Assembly (NCBI GenBank): GCA_025965815.1
Contig: JAOPWF010000087.1
Coordinates: 1 to 10,736, forward strand
Length of the DNA: 10,736 nt
Source of the DNA: Mycobacterium sp.
Lineage (GTDB): Bacteria > Actinomycetota > Actinomycetes > Mycobacteriales > Mycobacteriaceae
Direction: 5' to 3'
Below the pieces are notes generated by a model that was not told the DNA's origin, searched no databases, and worked only from the letters and a program-made list of their open reading frames with translations. Shown here in pieces: positions 1 through 7,260 of this stretch. Each line of letters opens with the position of its first letter. Within the stretch, counting starts at the first letter, position 1. The translations under genes were made by a program, and so were the position numbers.

Positions 1-489
1 CCGCCGTCGGCGACCACCGTGCGGATAAACGGTCGGCCCGAAGAGGTACACACCGAGCCGGAAACCGCCCTGCTGTATGTGCTGCGTAACCACCTGGGGT
101 TGAAGGGCAGCCGCTTCGGCTGCGGCCTCGGGCTGTGCGGAGCGTGCTTCGTTCTCATCGACGGTCGCCCCGAATACTCGTGCGACACCCCCATGTGGGC
201 GGTTGAGGGCCGCGAGGTCACCACCGTCGAGGGGCTGGGTACGGCCGGGCGGCCGCACCCGGTGGCCGAGGCGATTGTCGACGGGCAAGCGGCGCAGTGT
301 GGCTACTGCATCTCCGGAATCGTGGTTGCCGCGGCCGCATTGCTGGCCGAGAACGACAACCCCACCGAGGAGGAGGTGCGCGCCGGGTTGGACCGCAACC
401 TGTGCCGGTGCGGCGCACACAACCGGATTGTCCGGGCGGTGTTGGCCGCCGCCGCCGAACTGCGTGGCGGCCGCGGGGGCGACCGGTGA
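1..489 (+). CDS. [2Fe-2S] subunit of a molybdenum hydroxylase (partial at left edge)
   Basis: Small iron-sulfur subunit of a xanthine dehydrogenase-family enzyme; it passes electrons from the molybdenum centre of its partner through two [2Fe-2S] clusters in the cytoplasm. Counting from the GTG at 19, the plant-ferredoxin-type cluster ligands are C35, C40, C43 and C55. The second, helical cluster uses C94 and C97 (QCGYC) and C129 and C131 (CRC). The Gln before C94 is the residue that contacts the pterin in this family. The frame is open to base 1, and a GTG19 start would cut into the first beta strand (TVRINGRP), so the real start is probably just outside the window. About 156 residues are seen, a normal length. 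The stop overlaps the GTG of the large subunit (GTGA), which indicates translational coupling. CoxS/IorA/NicA-type proteins all look alike, so the substrate cannot be read from this subunit. Confidence 0.9.
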   Translation, partial: PPSATTVRINGRPEEVHTEPETALLYVLRNHLGLKGSRFGCGLGLCGACFVLIDGRPEYSCDTPMWAVEGREVTTVEGLGTAGRPHPVAEAIVDGQAAQCGYCISGIVVAAAALLAENDNPTEEEVRAGLDRNLCRCGAHNRIVRAVLAAAAELRGGRGGDR

Positions 490-2627
490 CCGCGCACCCC
501 GACGTCGCGAAGGAACTGCCACCCTCCCTGTTGCGTAACGCGCGTCTCGGTGACTGGCTCCGCATCGCGGCGGGCGGTGTCGTCGAGGTGCATTCCGGCA
601 AGGTCGAACTGGGGCAGGGCGTGCTCACCGCGTTGGCGCAGGTCGTCGCCGAAGAACTCGACGTCGATGTGGCCCGGGTTCGGATGACCGCCGCGGCGAC
701 AGGATCCAGTCCCGACGAGGGCTACACCGCGGGAAGCCTGTCCATCCAGCATTCGGGTGCCGCTCTGCGGATGGCCAGTGCCGAAGCGAGACGGATCTAC
801 CTCGCGGCCGCCGGTAGGCGGTGGGGCGTGCCCGAGGACGTGCTCGTCGTCGACGACGGCACCATCGCGGCACCGGACGGGTGCACCACGACTTACTGGG
901 AGCTGGCCGACGACCGGTTGCTGGACTGCCCGGTCACCGGACTGGCCGAGCCGAAGTCGTCATCCGCGTACCGGGTCGTCGGTACCAACGTGCCGAGGAT
1001 CGACCTGCCGGACAAGCTGGCCGCACGACCACGGTTCGTGCACGACCTGGCGCTGCACGGAATGCTGTACGGCCGGATCGTGCGGCCGCCGTCGCGGGGG
1101 GCGTGTCTGCTCGAGGTCGATACGGAGCCGACGTCGGCGATGCCGGGGGTGGTGGGCGTTGTGCGGGACGGGAACTTTCTCGGGGTGATCGGCGACCGCG
1201 AGGAGGTCGCGCTGTCGGCGGTGGAACGGCTGGCCGCGGACGCGACATGGCAGCAGCGGCCAACGCTGCCCGACGAGGACGATCTGCCCGCTTTCCTCAC
1301 CAGCGCACCCGCCGAGACTACCGTCCTGGCCGAGTTCGGTTCGGGCGTCGCCGAATCGGACGCCAACGCCTACGAAGCCACCTATCACCGCCCGTACCTC
1401 GCGCACGCGGCGATGGGGCCGTCCAGCGCCACCGCGCTGGCCACCACCGGTGACGGTGTGCGGCTGCAGGTCTGGACGCACAGCCAGGGCGTCTACCTGC
1501 TCCGCCGTGCGCTGGCCCGCGCGTTTCAGCTCGCCGAGGAAGAGATCTCGGTGCAGCACGTGGAAGGTTCTGGGTGCTACGGGCATAACGGCGCCGACGA
1601 CGTCGCGATGGACGCTGCACTGCTGGCGATGAGCGTTCCGGGCAGGCCCGTGCAGGTGGTGTGGTCGCGACCCGACGAACTCGGTTGGGCACCTTACGGT
1701 CCGGCGGCGGTGGTCCGCGTCGCCGCGCAGCTGGATCGCCGTGGCGACGTGCTGTCGTGGAGTCATGACATCTGGGGCAACGGGCACGTCACCAGGCCGG
1801 GCTACGTGCACTCCATCGGGCTGCTCGCGGCAACCGAGCGGGACGGTGGCGAGCCGATCGAGCCCGCGGGCGAACCACCGCTGGCGGCCGGCGGCGGTGC
1901 CGGCCGCAATTCCGTTCCGGGGTATGCCTTCCCGTCTTACCGCGTGCGCAATCACCGGCTGACGGTCATGCCGCTGCGAACGTCGGCGCTGCGTTCGCTC
2001 GGGGCCTTCATCAACGTGTTCGCGATCGAATCGTTCATGGACGAGTTGGCTGTGGCAGCCCAACGGGATCCGGTCGAATACCGCCTGACGCAGCTGACCG
2101 ACCGGCGCGGCCGCGCCGTCATCGAAGCGGTGGTCCGGCGGTCGGGTTGGGCGCAGTGGTCGCCCTCCGAGTCGGCCGGGCACGGTATCGGCTACGCCCG
2201 CTACAAGAACAGCAGCGCGTACTGCGCGGTGGTTGCCGAAGTGGAAGCCACCGCCGAGGTACGGGTGCGTCGGCTGACCGTCGCGGTGGATGCCGGCCTG
2301 ATCATCAACCCGGACGGTGTGGCGAACCAGGTTGAGGGCGGTGCGATCCAGGCGACGAGCTGGGCCCTCAAAGAACGCGTTCGCTTCAACAACCTGACGG
2401 TCACCAGCGACACCTGGGAGAGCTACCCGATCCTGCGGTTCTCCGAGGTGCCTGCGGCCGACGTGGAGTTGTTGCCGGGCAACGGAAATGCGCCCCTGGG
2501 AGTGGGCGAGACGGCACAGGGACCCACTGCGGCCGCGATCGGCAATGCAGTCTACGACGCACTCGGCGTCCGGGTGCGCAGCATGCCGTTCACCCAGCAA
2601 CAGATCGTCGCGGCGATGCCGGACTGA
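486..2627 (+). CDS. Molybdopterin-binding large subunit, xanthine dehydrogenase / isoquinoline 1-oxidoreductase beta type
   Basis: Catalytic subunit (713 aa from GTG486) that hydroxylates a carbon, typically of an N-heterocycle or aldehyde, using water as oxygen donor at a Mo-pterin centre. GTG486 is chosen because it overlaps the upstream stop; the frame is open further upstream but runs inside the Fe-S subunit. Visible elements: the ELGQG pterin-binding segment at residues 41-45, a hammerhead-like domain around 169-260, CYGHNGADD at 364-372, the segment RTSALRSLGAF at 498-508 followed by a conserved ESFMDELA, and GVGE at 672-675, whose Glu is the family's catalytic base. The gene order (Fe-S then Mo subunit) and the CYGHNGADD type resemble two-subunit IorAB enzymes, which lack an FAD subunit. 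Unlike some NicB-type proteins there is no CxxCH haem motif at the C-terminus, so the electron acceptor is unknown. The substrate is not predictable. Confidence 0.88.
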   Translation: MTAHPDVAKELPPSLLRNARLGDWLRIAAGGVVEVHSGKVELGQGVLTALAQVVAEELDVDVARVRMTAAATGSSPDEGYTAGSLSIQHSGAALRMASAEARRIYLAAAGRRWGVPEDVLVVDDGTIAAPDGCTTTYWELADDRLLDCPVTGLAEPKSSSAYRVVGTNVPRIDLPDKLAARPRFVHDLALHGMLYGRIVRPPSRGACLLEVDTEPTSAMPGVVGVVRDGNFLGVIGDREEVALSAVERLAADATWQQRPTLPDEDDLPAFLTSAPAETTVLAEFGSGVAESDANAYEATYHRPYLAHAAMGPSSATALATTGDGVRLQVWTHSQGVYLLRRALARAFQLAEEEISVQHVEGSGCYGHNGADDVAMDAALLAMSVPGRPVQVVWSRPDELGWAPYGPAAVVRVAAQLDRRGDVLSWSHDIWGNGHVTRPGYVHSIGLLAATERDGGEPIEPAGEPPLAAGGGAGRNSVPGYAFPSYRVRNHRLTVMPLRTSALRSLGAFINVFAIESFMDELAVAAQRDPVEYRLTQLTDRRGRAVIEAVVRRSGWAQWSPSESAGHGIGYARYKNSSAYCAVVAEVEATAEVRVRRLTVAVDAGLIINPDGVANQVEGGAIQATSWALKERVRFNNLTVTSDTWESYPILRFSEVPAADVELLPGNGNAPLGVGETAQGPTAAAIGNAVYDALGVRVRSMPFTQQQIVAAMPD

Positions 2628-2816
2628 CAAGAATCGGCCGATAACACCGTCTTGCCTTGCTGCCCAAAAGATTTGCGGATGGCGAGTTGGATGCTCCCAG
2701 GTACCTAGATATTGCAGATACCAGGAACCATCAATGGGTATCAGCAGTCACGACACGGGCTCGTTCGAGCGCGACTCTGGAGGAGGTAAGGGATAGGGCC
2801 AGAAGGAGCGCAAAAA

Positions 2817-3116
2817 ATGCGAAACGGACTGAAGTTCATCACACCGGTGTTGGCGGCGGGCGCCGCCGCCGTAGCAATTGCGGCCGCGCCGACTGCCGCC
2901 GCTGCCCCGCTTCCGGCTCTGCCGGCAGTGGTCGCCACCGCACCGGGGGCCACGCCGGGCCAGGTCGTCAACGCCGGTCACGGCGGCGGCGGCGGATTCC
3001 ACGGCGGCGGATTCCACGGCGGCGGCGATCGCGGCGGCTGGGGTGGCGATCACGGCTGGCGCGGCGGCTACGGATACGGCTACGGCTACCAACCCTGGTT
3101 CCCCTGGGGTTGGTGA
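2817..3116 (+). CDS. Small secreted Gly/His/aromatic-rich protein
   Basis: A 99-residue protein of unknown function, predicted to be exported. Residues 1-30 form a clear signal peptide (MRNGLK, an Ala-rich hydrophobic core, likely cleavage after the AAAA before P31). A short Pro/Ala linker (31-52) follows. Residues 55-83 are Gly-rich with GGGFH repeats and scattered His, Asp and Trp. Residues 84-99 alternate Gly/Tyr and end in PWFPWGW. A good Shine-Dalgarno (AGAAGGAG, 2801-2808) lies 8 bases before the ATG, which fixes the start. The gene stands alone: 189 bp after the molybdenum hydroxylase and before a strong hairpin facing a reversed pseudogene. Small Gly-rich secreted proteins of this kind are common in mycobacteria, but I know no established role. 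Metal binding through the His residues, or self-association, would be guesses. Confidence 0.75.
   Translation: MRNGLKFITPVLAAGAAAVAIAAAPTAAAAPLPALPAVVATAPGATPGQVVNAGHGGGGGFHGGGFHGGGDRGGWGGDHGWRGGYGYGYGYQPWFPWGW
2991..3020 (+). repeat. Perfect 15-bp tandem duplication inside the Gly-rich gene
   Basis: The unit GGCGGATTCCACGGC occurs twice head to tail (2991-3005 and 3006-3020). It encodes the repeated GGFHG/GGGFH stretch and keeps the frame, so copy-number change would lengthen or shorten the protein in steps of five residues. Confidence 0.85.
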
Positions 3117-3139
3117 GCACCCACAGCTGCGTGGCGTGA

Positions 3140-3179
3140 TCGACGATGGTCTGTCGCTCGGACGGCAGGCCATCGTCGA
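3140..3179. terminator. Hairpin between convergent genes, probable bidirectional terminator
   Basis: The arms TCGACGATGG (3140-3149) and CCATCGTCGA (3170-3179) are perfectly complementary over 10 bp. The loop can pair further through CTGTC/GGCAG with one G-U pair. It lies 23 bp after the stop of the Gly-rich gene and 14 bp from the end of the reversed amidohydrolase remnant. No T-tract follows, which is usual for terminator-like hairpins in mycobacteria. It is seen by eye only; no folding energy was computed. Confidence 0.5.
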
Positions 3180-3193
3180 GTACGGCCCATCAA

Positions 3194-4011
3194 TCAGCCG
3201 TGCACCTGCCGGCCGGCGAGGAACGTGGCCCGCACCTCGAGGTCGGCGATCTGTTCGGGAGGTACCGTCCTCGGATCGGCGGACAGCACAACCATGTCCG
3301 CGTACTTGCCGACTTCGAGGGAACCGATCATATCGTCGGAGAACAGCTGGCACGCCGCGTGGTCTGGGCCCGGATCGCCTGATCCACGGTCAACCGTTCC
3401 TCGGGGGCCAGAACCCGACCGCTCGGCGCGGTACGGGTGACCGCGACACTGATGTTGCGCAGCGGCTCCTCCAGGTGACCGGCGGGTCGTTGTGCAGTGA
3501 GATGCGCACCCCGGCACCGACAGCGGAGCCCGCAGCCATCCAGCGCGATCCGTGCTCGGCCCCGAAGATTCCGTCGACGAGGATGTCCCCCCAGTAGTGA
3601 ATCTGGTCGACGAACAGGCTGCAGGTGACGCCGAGTGCGGCGGCGCGCCGATTCGGGCAGGCCCACCTGCAGCAGCGGATCCCAGCCGGTGAGGTACGCG
3701 CCGGCCGCGCCGCGTCGCGCCACCTCCCACCGGACCGCGCCCATCACGTCGTTCGGGTTGCGCATGGTCACCGGCCGGATGTCCACCATCCGGTCGGACA
3801 GTACGACGGCCTCCATGAGGGGATGCCCGTGCGCTTCGATCAGGCCGGGCATCACGCAGCCGTCACCGATATCCAGCACCTGAGTGCCCGGGCCTACCCA
3901 GTTCTCGACGTTTGGCCGGTCTCCGACGGCCACGATCCGGCCGTCCTTCGCGGCGACGGCTTCGGCGGTGGGCCGCCGATCATCGACAGTGAGCACCGTT
4001 CCCCGGATCAC
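3194..4011 (-). pseudogene. Decayed YtcJ-like amidohydrolase
   Basis: Remnant of a metal-dependent amidohydrolase of the YtcJ type, normally about 500-550 aa. The first part (about 4011 to 3652, GTG start) is in one frame. It shows the N-terminal beta strands (IRGTVLTVDD, AKDGRIVAVGD), the metal-binding HxH in PGLIEAHGHP, and GWDPLLQVGLPE. Near 3640-3655 the sequence jumps to another frame carrying a C-terminal part (LGVTCSLFVDQIHYWGDI ... RISLHNDPPVT). Near 3470-3475 it returns to the first frame (EEPLRNISVAVTRTAPSGRV). Near 3360 it moves to the third frame (HAACQLFSDDMIGSLEVGKYADMVVL ... ATFLAGRQVHG, stop 3194-3196). By comparison with the family, the middle of the TIM barrel, perhaps about 250 residues, is missing. 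An internal deletion plus three frame changes makes a functional product very unlikely. The ORFs seen here in single frames should not be annotated as genes. Confidence 0.85.
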
Positions 4012-4130
4012 CAGGTCGGCAGCGCATCGGGTTCTCCCTGCAACTTCGACGGCGGTTCGAGAAGGAATGAAATCCTCTGGAACTCTACGGCCGTCGCATC
4101 GTTGGGGGATGCAGGTCGCTCAGGCGAATG

Positions 4131-4457
4131 TCATGGCTGCGGAATCGCCGGAATCTGCGGGATGGCGGGCGGCGATGGGATCGCGGGGGGTGACGGAATC
4201 GCGGGCGGCGCCGGGATCGCCGGCGGTGACGGCACAGCGGGAGCTTGCGGCGCAGTGACTCCGCCGGTGCCGCCTGCGGTGGTCGTTGCCATCGGCACGG
4301 TGGTCGACGGCACTGTCGTCGACGATGTCGGCGATGTCGTGCTGCTCGACGACGGTGTGCCGCTGGAGTCGTTGCCGCACGCAACCGCCAGCGGGCTCAG
4401 CGCGATGCCGGCCGCGATGGCGATGAAGGCCGATCGCCGCGTGTCCCGATGTGCCAT
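4131..4457 (-). CDS. Putative lipoprotein with Ser/Thr-rich linker and Pro-rich hexapeptide repeats
   Basis: A 108-residue protein of unknown function. Residues 1-27 form a lipoprotein-like signal: basic start (MAHRDTRR), hydrophobic core, and LAVAC with the lipidation candidate C27. The lipobox is imperfect, with Ala at -3 where Leu is usual. Residues 30-60 are rich in Ser and Thr (possible O-glycosylation region in mycobacteria). Residues 77-106 are repeats of SPPAIP/APPAIP ending QIPAIPQP. No folded domain is evident, so it may act as a cell-wall-spanning or surface-tethered extended peptide. The ATG has only a weak Shine-Dalgarno (GAGCAGA). A TAACCT hexamer at 4501-4496 would serve as a -10 element. 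The amidohydrolase remnant lies 119 bp downstream in the same direction. The opposite-strand frame is also open here but is an artefact of the repeats. Confidence 0.7.
   Translation of the reverse strand: MAHRDTRRSAFIAIAAGIALSPLAVACGNDSSGTPSSSSTTSPTSSTTVPSTTVPMATTTAGGTGGVTAPQAPAVPSPPAIPAPPAIPSPPAIPSPPAIPQIPAIPQP
4140..4229 (-). repeat. 18-bp tandem repeats encoding PPAIPx hexapeptides
   Basis: Five imperfect 18-bp units encode SPPAIP, APPAIP, SPPAIP, SPPAIP and QIPAIP in the C-terminus of the putative lipoprotein. Units differ mostly at third positions and by single codons, so this is a degenerated in-frame minisatellite. Confidence 0.75.
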
Positions 4458-4755
4458 GTGTCTGCTCGTTTCTGCGCTCAGATTCCGACGCGCTCAGGTT
4501 ACTGGACAGTCCCCGACTGCTAGTCATTGCCCGTCGGAAGCTGAGCTAAACCTGCGTGTGTGGCTGCTACTCGGAAGCTGTTCCCTCCCTTGCCGTGTCG
4601 CCGCGTCGCGAGATCTACACGCGGCCGCTCCGCCTTTTGCCACATCTGCGGCAACGGGCGTTGCAGGGCCACTGTGACGCGGAATACAATTGATGGTTTC
4701 CACACGTAGCGGGCGTTTGTTCACTACGGAACGTGGAAGCAGCAGGGAGAGCATG

Positions 4756-5070
4756 ATGGCAAGGACGCCGGTCGATCCGACTGACTACTCTCGTACAACT
4801 CAGCCGCACTGTGGTGAGTCCATGATCGATACTCGTGGCTTGCCGGGTTTTCTCCTCCTCGGCCTGGCCGTGGTGGCATTCGCGGCCGCCGTGGGCGGGG
4901 CCGGCTACGGCCATCAGGGGTGGGCCGTCGTGCTGGCCCTGGTTGGGATACTGCTGATGGCCGCCGGGGCGGCGTGGCTCTATATCGAGCATCGGCGCCT
5001 CCGGCGGATCGCGGCACGGTCCCATCCGGAGCTGCACGGAAACACGCATCGCCCCGACGCCGGCCACTGA
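4756..5070 (+). CDS. usfY: UsfY-like two-helix membrane protein
   Basis: A 104-residue protein resembling UsfY, the product encoded beside usfX-sigF in M. tuberculosis, whose biochemical role is unknown. Family-like features are the N-terminal DPxDYSRTTQPHCGESMID segment, PGFLLLG opening the first membrane helix (about residues 30-50), a second helix (about 56-78), and the basic IEHRRLRRIA right after it. ATG4756 is preferred over ATG4753 because the Shine-Dalgarno GGGAGA (4745-4750) then has normal spacing. ATG4822 would delete the conserved N-terminal motif. No sigF, usfX or anti-sigma gene lies nearby, so this is probably a paralogue. I could not find a convincing SigF promoter directly upstream. 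Its stop is 16 bp from the stop of the convergent CxxxC-protein gene. The family assignment is from memory of conserved motifs. Confidence 0.7.
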   Translation: MARTPVDPTDYSRTTQPHCGESMIDTRGLPGFLLLGLAVVAFAAAVGGAGYGHQGWAVVLALVGILLMAAGAAWLYIEHRRLRRIAARSHPELHGNTHRPDAGH

Positions 5071-5086
5071 GACGTCGAAGCCCCGA

Positions 5087-5344
5087 CTAGGTTCGCCGCC
5101 GCCGAAATCGGCGCCAGATGCGAAGCGGCAGTAGGCCGATCAGCGGCGCACGTTTGCCTAGGTCTGCCGTGTCGCGCCGGTTGAACGCAGTCGCATAGCC
5201 GCGCGCTTCCTCGGCGGTGTCGTACTGCTTCGAGCCGCCACCCTGACCGCAACCCCGCTCACACTCCCAGCTCATCGTGCGTCCATCCGAGCGGAACACC
5301 AGTCGATGGTCGAAGACCCGGCAGGCCCACGGGCTCGCGGTCAC
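5087..5344 (-). CDS. Small CxxxC hypothetical protein, coupled to the MFS transporter gene
   Basis: An 85-residue soluble protein of unknown function. It resembles small conserved proteins I associate with mycobacteria, but I cannot name a characterised member. Features: RLVFRSDGRTMSWECERGCG (residues 14-33) with C28 and C32 spaced as CxxxC, then SKQYDTAEEARGYATAFNR, a helical segment, and a basic tail with aromatic residues (LPLRIWRRFRRRR). The single Cys pair could bind metal only together with other ligands or by dimerising. The GTG start at 5344 lies 2 bp after the transporter's TAG, so the two are almost surely translated from one mRNA. A later ATG at residue 24 would remove the conserved front part and is less likely. 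The Shine-Dalgarno is weak, which fits coupled translation. Confidence 0.75.
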   Translation of the reverse strand: MTASPWACRVFDHRLVFRSDGRTMSWECERGCGQGGGSKQYDTAEEARGYATAFNRRDTADLGKRAPLIGLLPLRIWRRFRRRRT

Positions 5345-5346
5345 CG

Positions 5347-7209
5347 CTACCCGTCCAGGTTCGGTGCACGGACACGACGGCGGCCGTCCCGCGCGACCTT
5401 GTGCTCGGCGAGCGCCTCCCGCAGCGCCCTGCGGAACTCACCAGGACCCCAATATCGTGCGCCGACGGCCGAGTGCAGCTCATCGAGATTCATCGATCCA
5501 CGGTCCCGCACCGCATTGGCGATAGTTTCGATCTCATGATCCAGCGCTGTCTCCGGTTCGACGGTCGGCGGGGGCTCCATCCACGGCGAGGTACCGCCGC
5601 GTGGTGGCCCTGGGCGGTAACGACGGCGGCCGGACTGGCCGGCGCGATGACGCTCAGCCCGTGCGTCGATCCGCTCTTGCCGGGCCCGCCGCTCGGCCTC
5701 GCGCTCGGTGCTGATCTCCGCCGCCGCACCTGCGCCCGGTGATCTCGAGGCTTCGTCGGAGGCCGCCTCGGCGTCCACCGCTGTGAGCGGCATGGCGAGG
5801 TTTTCGAGCGTCTTTCCTTCGGCCTTCACGCCCAACGTGAGTTCCGCAATGCCACCAAGCGCCATCACCGCCGCGCCGATCAGGAAGGAGATCGCGACGA
5901 GACCACGGTGGCCGGAGTTGATCAGCTGGCCGAACAGCAAGGGGCCGCTGATGCCGCCGATCGCCGTTCCGGCCGCGTAGAAGAACGCGATGGCCAGCGC
6001 CCTGGTCTCCATTGGGAAGATCTCGCTGACCGTCAAGTACGCGGCGCTGGCGCCCGCCGAGGCCAGGAAGAAGCACACGACGAGCACGGCAACGAACAGC
6101 CAGACGCCACCGGTATCGGCCACGAAGACCGCGGCGAGTACGACTGCGACAGCTGCCGATCCGAGGTAGGAGAGGGAGATCATCTGTTTTCGTCCGACGG
6201 TGTCGAACAGCCGCCCGAGCACGATTGGCCCGGCAAAGTTGCCCAGGGCCCACCCGATGAAAAACACCGGCACCATCCCGGACGCGACACCGTAGAAACT
6301 GCTGAGCAGTGTGCCCAGGTTGAACGTCACGCCGTTGTACAAGAACGCCTGGCCTATGAAGAGTGCGAGACCCAGGATCGCCCGTTTCGGGTAGAGCGTG
6401 AAGGCCACTCTGGCGATCTCGCGGAACGGAATCGCCTTGCGCTGCCGGATCGTCAGCGACCCTTCGGGTTCCGGCAGTCGTTGGTGCGTCTCCTCCTCCA
6501 CCTCTTGCTCGATCTCGCGGACGATCCGCTCGGCCTCCTCCTGTTTCCCGTGGATGAAGAGCCATCGGGGGCTCTCCGGAATGTTGCGGCGTACCACCAA
6601 GACCACCGCACCAAGAGCTGCTCCGATCCCGAACGCGACCCGCCAGCCGATGTTCAGCGGCAACGTGTTGAGCAGCAGCAGTACGCCGGCCGCGCCGAAG
6701 GCCGCCCCCAGCCAGTACGACCCGTTGATCGCGAGATCGACCCGCCCGCGCACCCGCGCCGGGATCAGCTCGTCGATCGCGGAGTTGATGGCGGCGTACT
6801 CGCCCCCGATCCCGGCACCGGTGAAGAACCGCGTGATGAAGAAGTACCAGGGTGAGAATGCGAAGGCCGTCGCCGTGGTAGCGAGAAGGTACAGACCGAG
6901 CGTCACCATGAACAGCTTTTTGCGGCCGAAGCGGTCGGTCAGTTGGCCGAAGAACAGCGCGCCCAGACAGGCGCCGGCGACATAGATCGCCGCGGCGATG
7001 CCGATCTGCGCGGGGGTGATGTCCAGGCCGCTGCCGGGCTCGGTCAGTCGGGCCGACACGTTGCCCACCATCGTGACTTCGAGACCGTCCAGGATCCAGA
7101 CGGATCCGAGCCCCGCGACCACCCGCCAGTGAAAACGCGACCAGGGCAGCCGGTCCAACCGGGCCGGCACGTTTGTCGTGATCGTGCCCGTCTGCACGCC
7201 TGCACTCAT
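5347..7209 (-). CDS. MFS metabolite/sugar-type transporter with C-terminal winged-helix-like extension
   Basis: A 620-residue inner-membrane transporter. Residues 30-460 form a 12-helix MFS core. It contains the loop 2-3 motif DRFGRKK (92-98), GAGIGGEY (131-138), PESPRWL (211-217) as in sugar and organic-acid porters, and the second-half loop motif GRLFDTVGRK (332-341). A Glu-rich loop (about 224-250) separates the halves. The core ends near 465. Then comes about 155 cytoplasmic residues: an Ala/Glu linker, a charged helix (EREAERRARQERIDARAERH, 502-521), a Pro/Arg-rich stretch, and a compact domain (about 555-615). That domain looks winged-helix-like, with HEIETIANAVRDRG, NLDELHSAVGARYWGPGEF, RRALREALAEHKV and a basic wing-like end. 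Typical MFS proteins are 400-480 aa, so the tail is extra. ATG7209 has a good Shine-Dalgarno (AAGGAG). The substrate is unknown. Confidence 0.87.
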   Translation of the reverse strand: MSAGVQTGTITTNVPARLDRLPWSRFHWRVVAGLGSVWILDGLEVTMVGNVSARLTEPGSGLDITPAQIGIAAAIYVAGACLGALFFGQLTDRFGRKKLFMVTLGLYLLATTATAFAFSPWYFFITRFFTGAGIGGEYAAINSAIDELIPARVRGRVDLAINGSYWLGAAFGAAGVLLLLNTLPLNIGWRVAFGIGAALGAVVLVVRRNIPESPRWLFIHGKQEEAERIVREIEQEVEEETHQRLPEPEGSLTIRQRKAIPFREIARVAFTLYPKRAILGLALFIGQAFLYNGVTFNLGTLLSSFYGVASGMVPVFFIGWALGNFAGPIVLGRLFDTVGRKQMISLSYLGSAAVAVVLAAVFVADTGGVWLFVAVLVVCFFLASAGASAAYLTVSEIFPMETRALAIAFFYAAGTAIGGISGPLLFGQLINSGHRGLVAISFLIGAAVMALGGIAELTLGVKAEGKTLENLAMPLTAVDAEAASDEASRSPGAGAAAEISTEREAERRARQERIDARAERHRAGQSGRRRYRPGPPRGGTSPWMEPPPTVEPETALDHEIETIANAVRDRGSMNLDELHSAVGARYWGPGEFRRALREALAEHKVARDGRRRVRAPNLDG

Positions 7210-7260
7210 GGCTCGTCTCCTTCCCGAACAAGCAATGACCTGATCGGGCTGAAAGCAGGT

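Noticed and set aside
960..2630. Long minus-strand open frame opposite the molybdopterin subunit
   Set aside because: The plus-strand frame has clear family motifs; the antisense frame is open only because of high GC and has no recognisable domain.
2736..2741. Perfect SigF-like -10 hexamer GGGTAT upstream of the Gly-rich gene
   Set aside because: No GTTT element lies 14-17 bases upstream, so a SigF promoter is not supported.
2657..2816. Possible small coding frame before the Gly-rich gene
   Set aside because: Third codon positions are not G/C-rich, there is no ribosome site, and the frame runs out of phase into the Gly-rich gene.
4520..4552. Minus-strand GTTT-N15-GGGCAA upstream of the lipoprotein
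   Set aside because: The -10 differs from GGGTA(T/C) at key bases, and a TAACCT element closer to the gene is more plausible.
3625..4677. Long plus-strand open frame with GGDGIAG repeats
   Set aside because: It is antisense to the amidohydrolase remnant and to the Pro-repeat lipoprotein; the Gly repeats are the reverse reading of the PPAIP units.
5908..6855. Long plus-strand open frame opposite the MFS transporter
   Set aside because: Charged, low-complexity antisense shadow; the minus strand encodes unmistakable MFS motifs.
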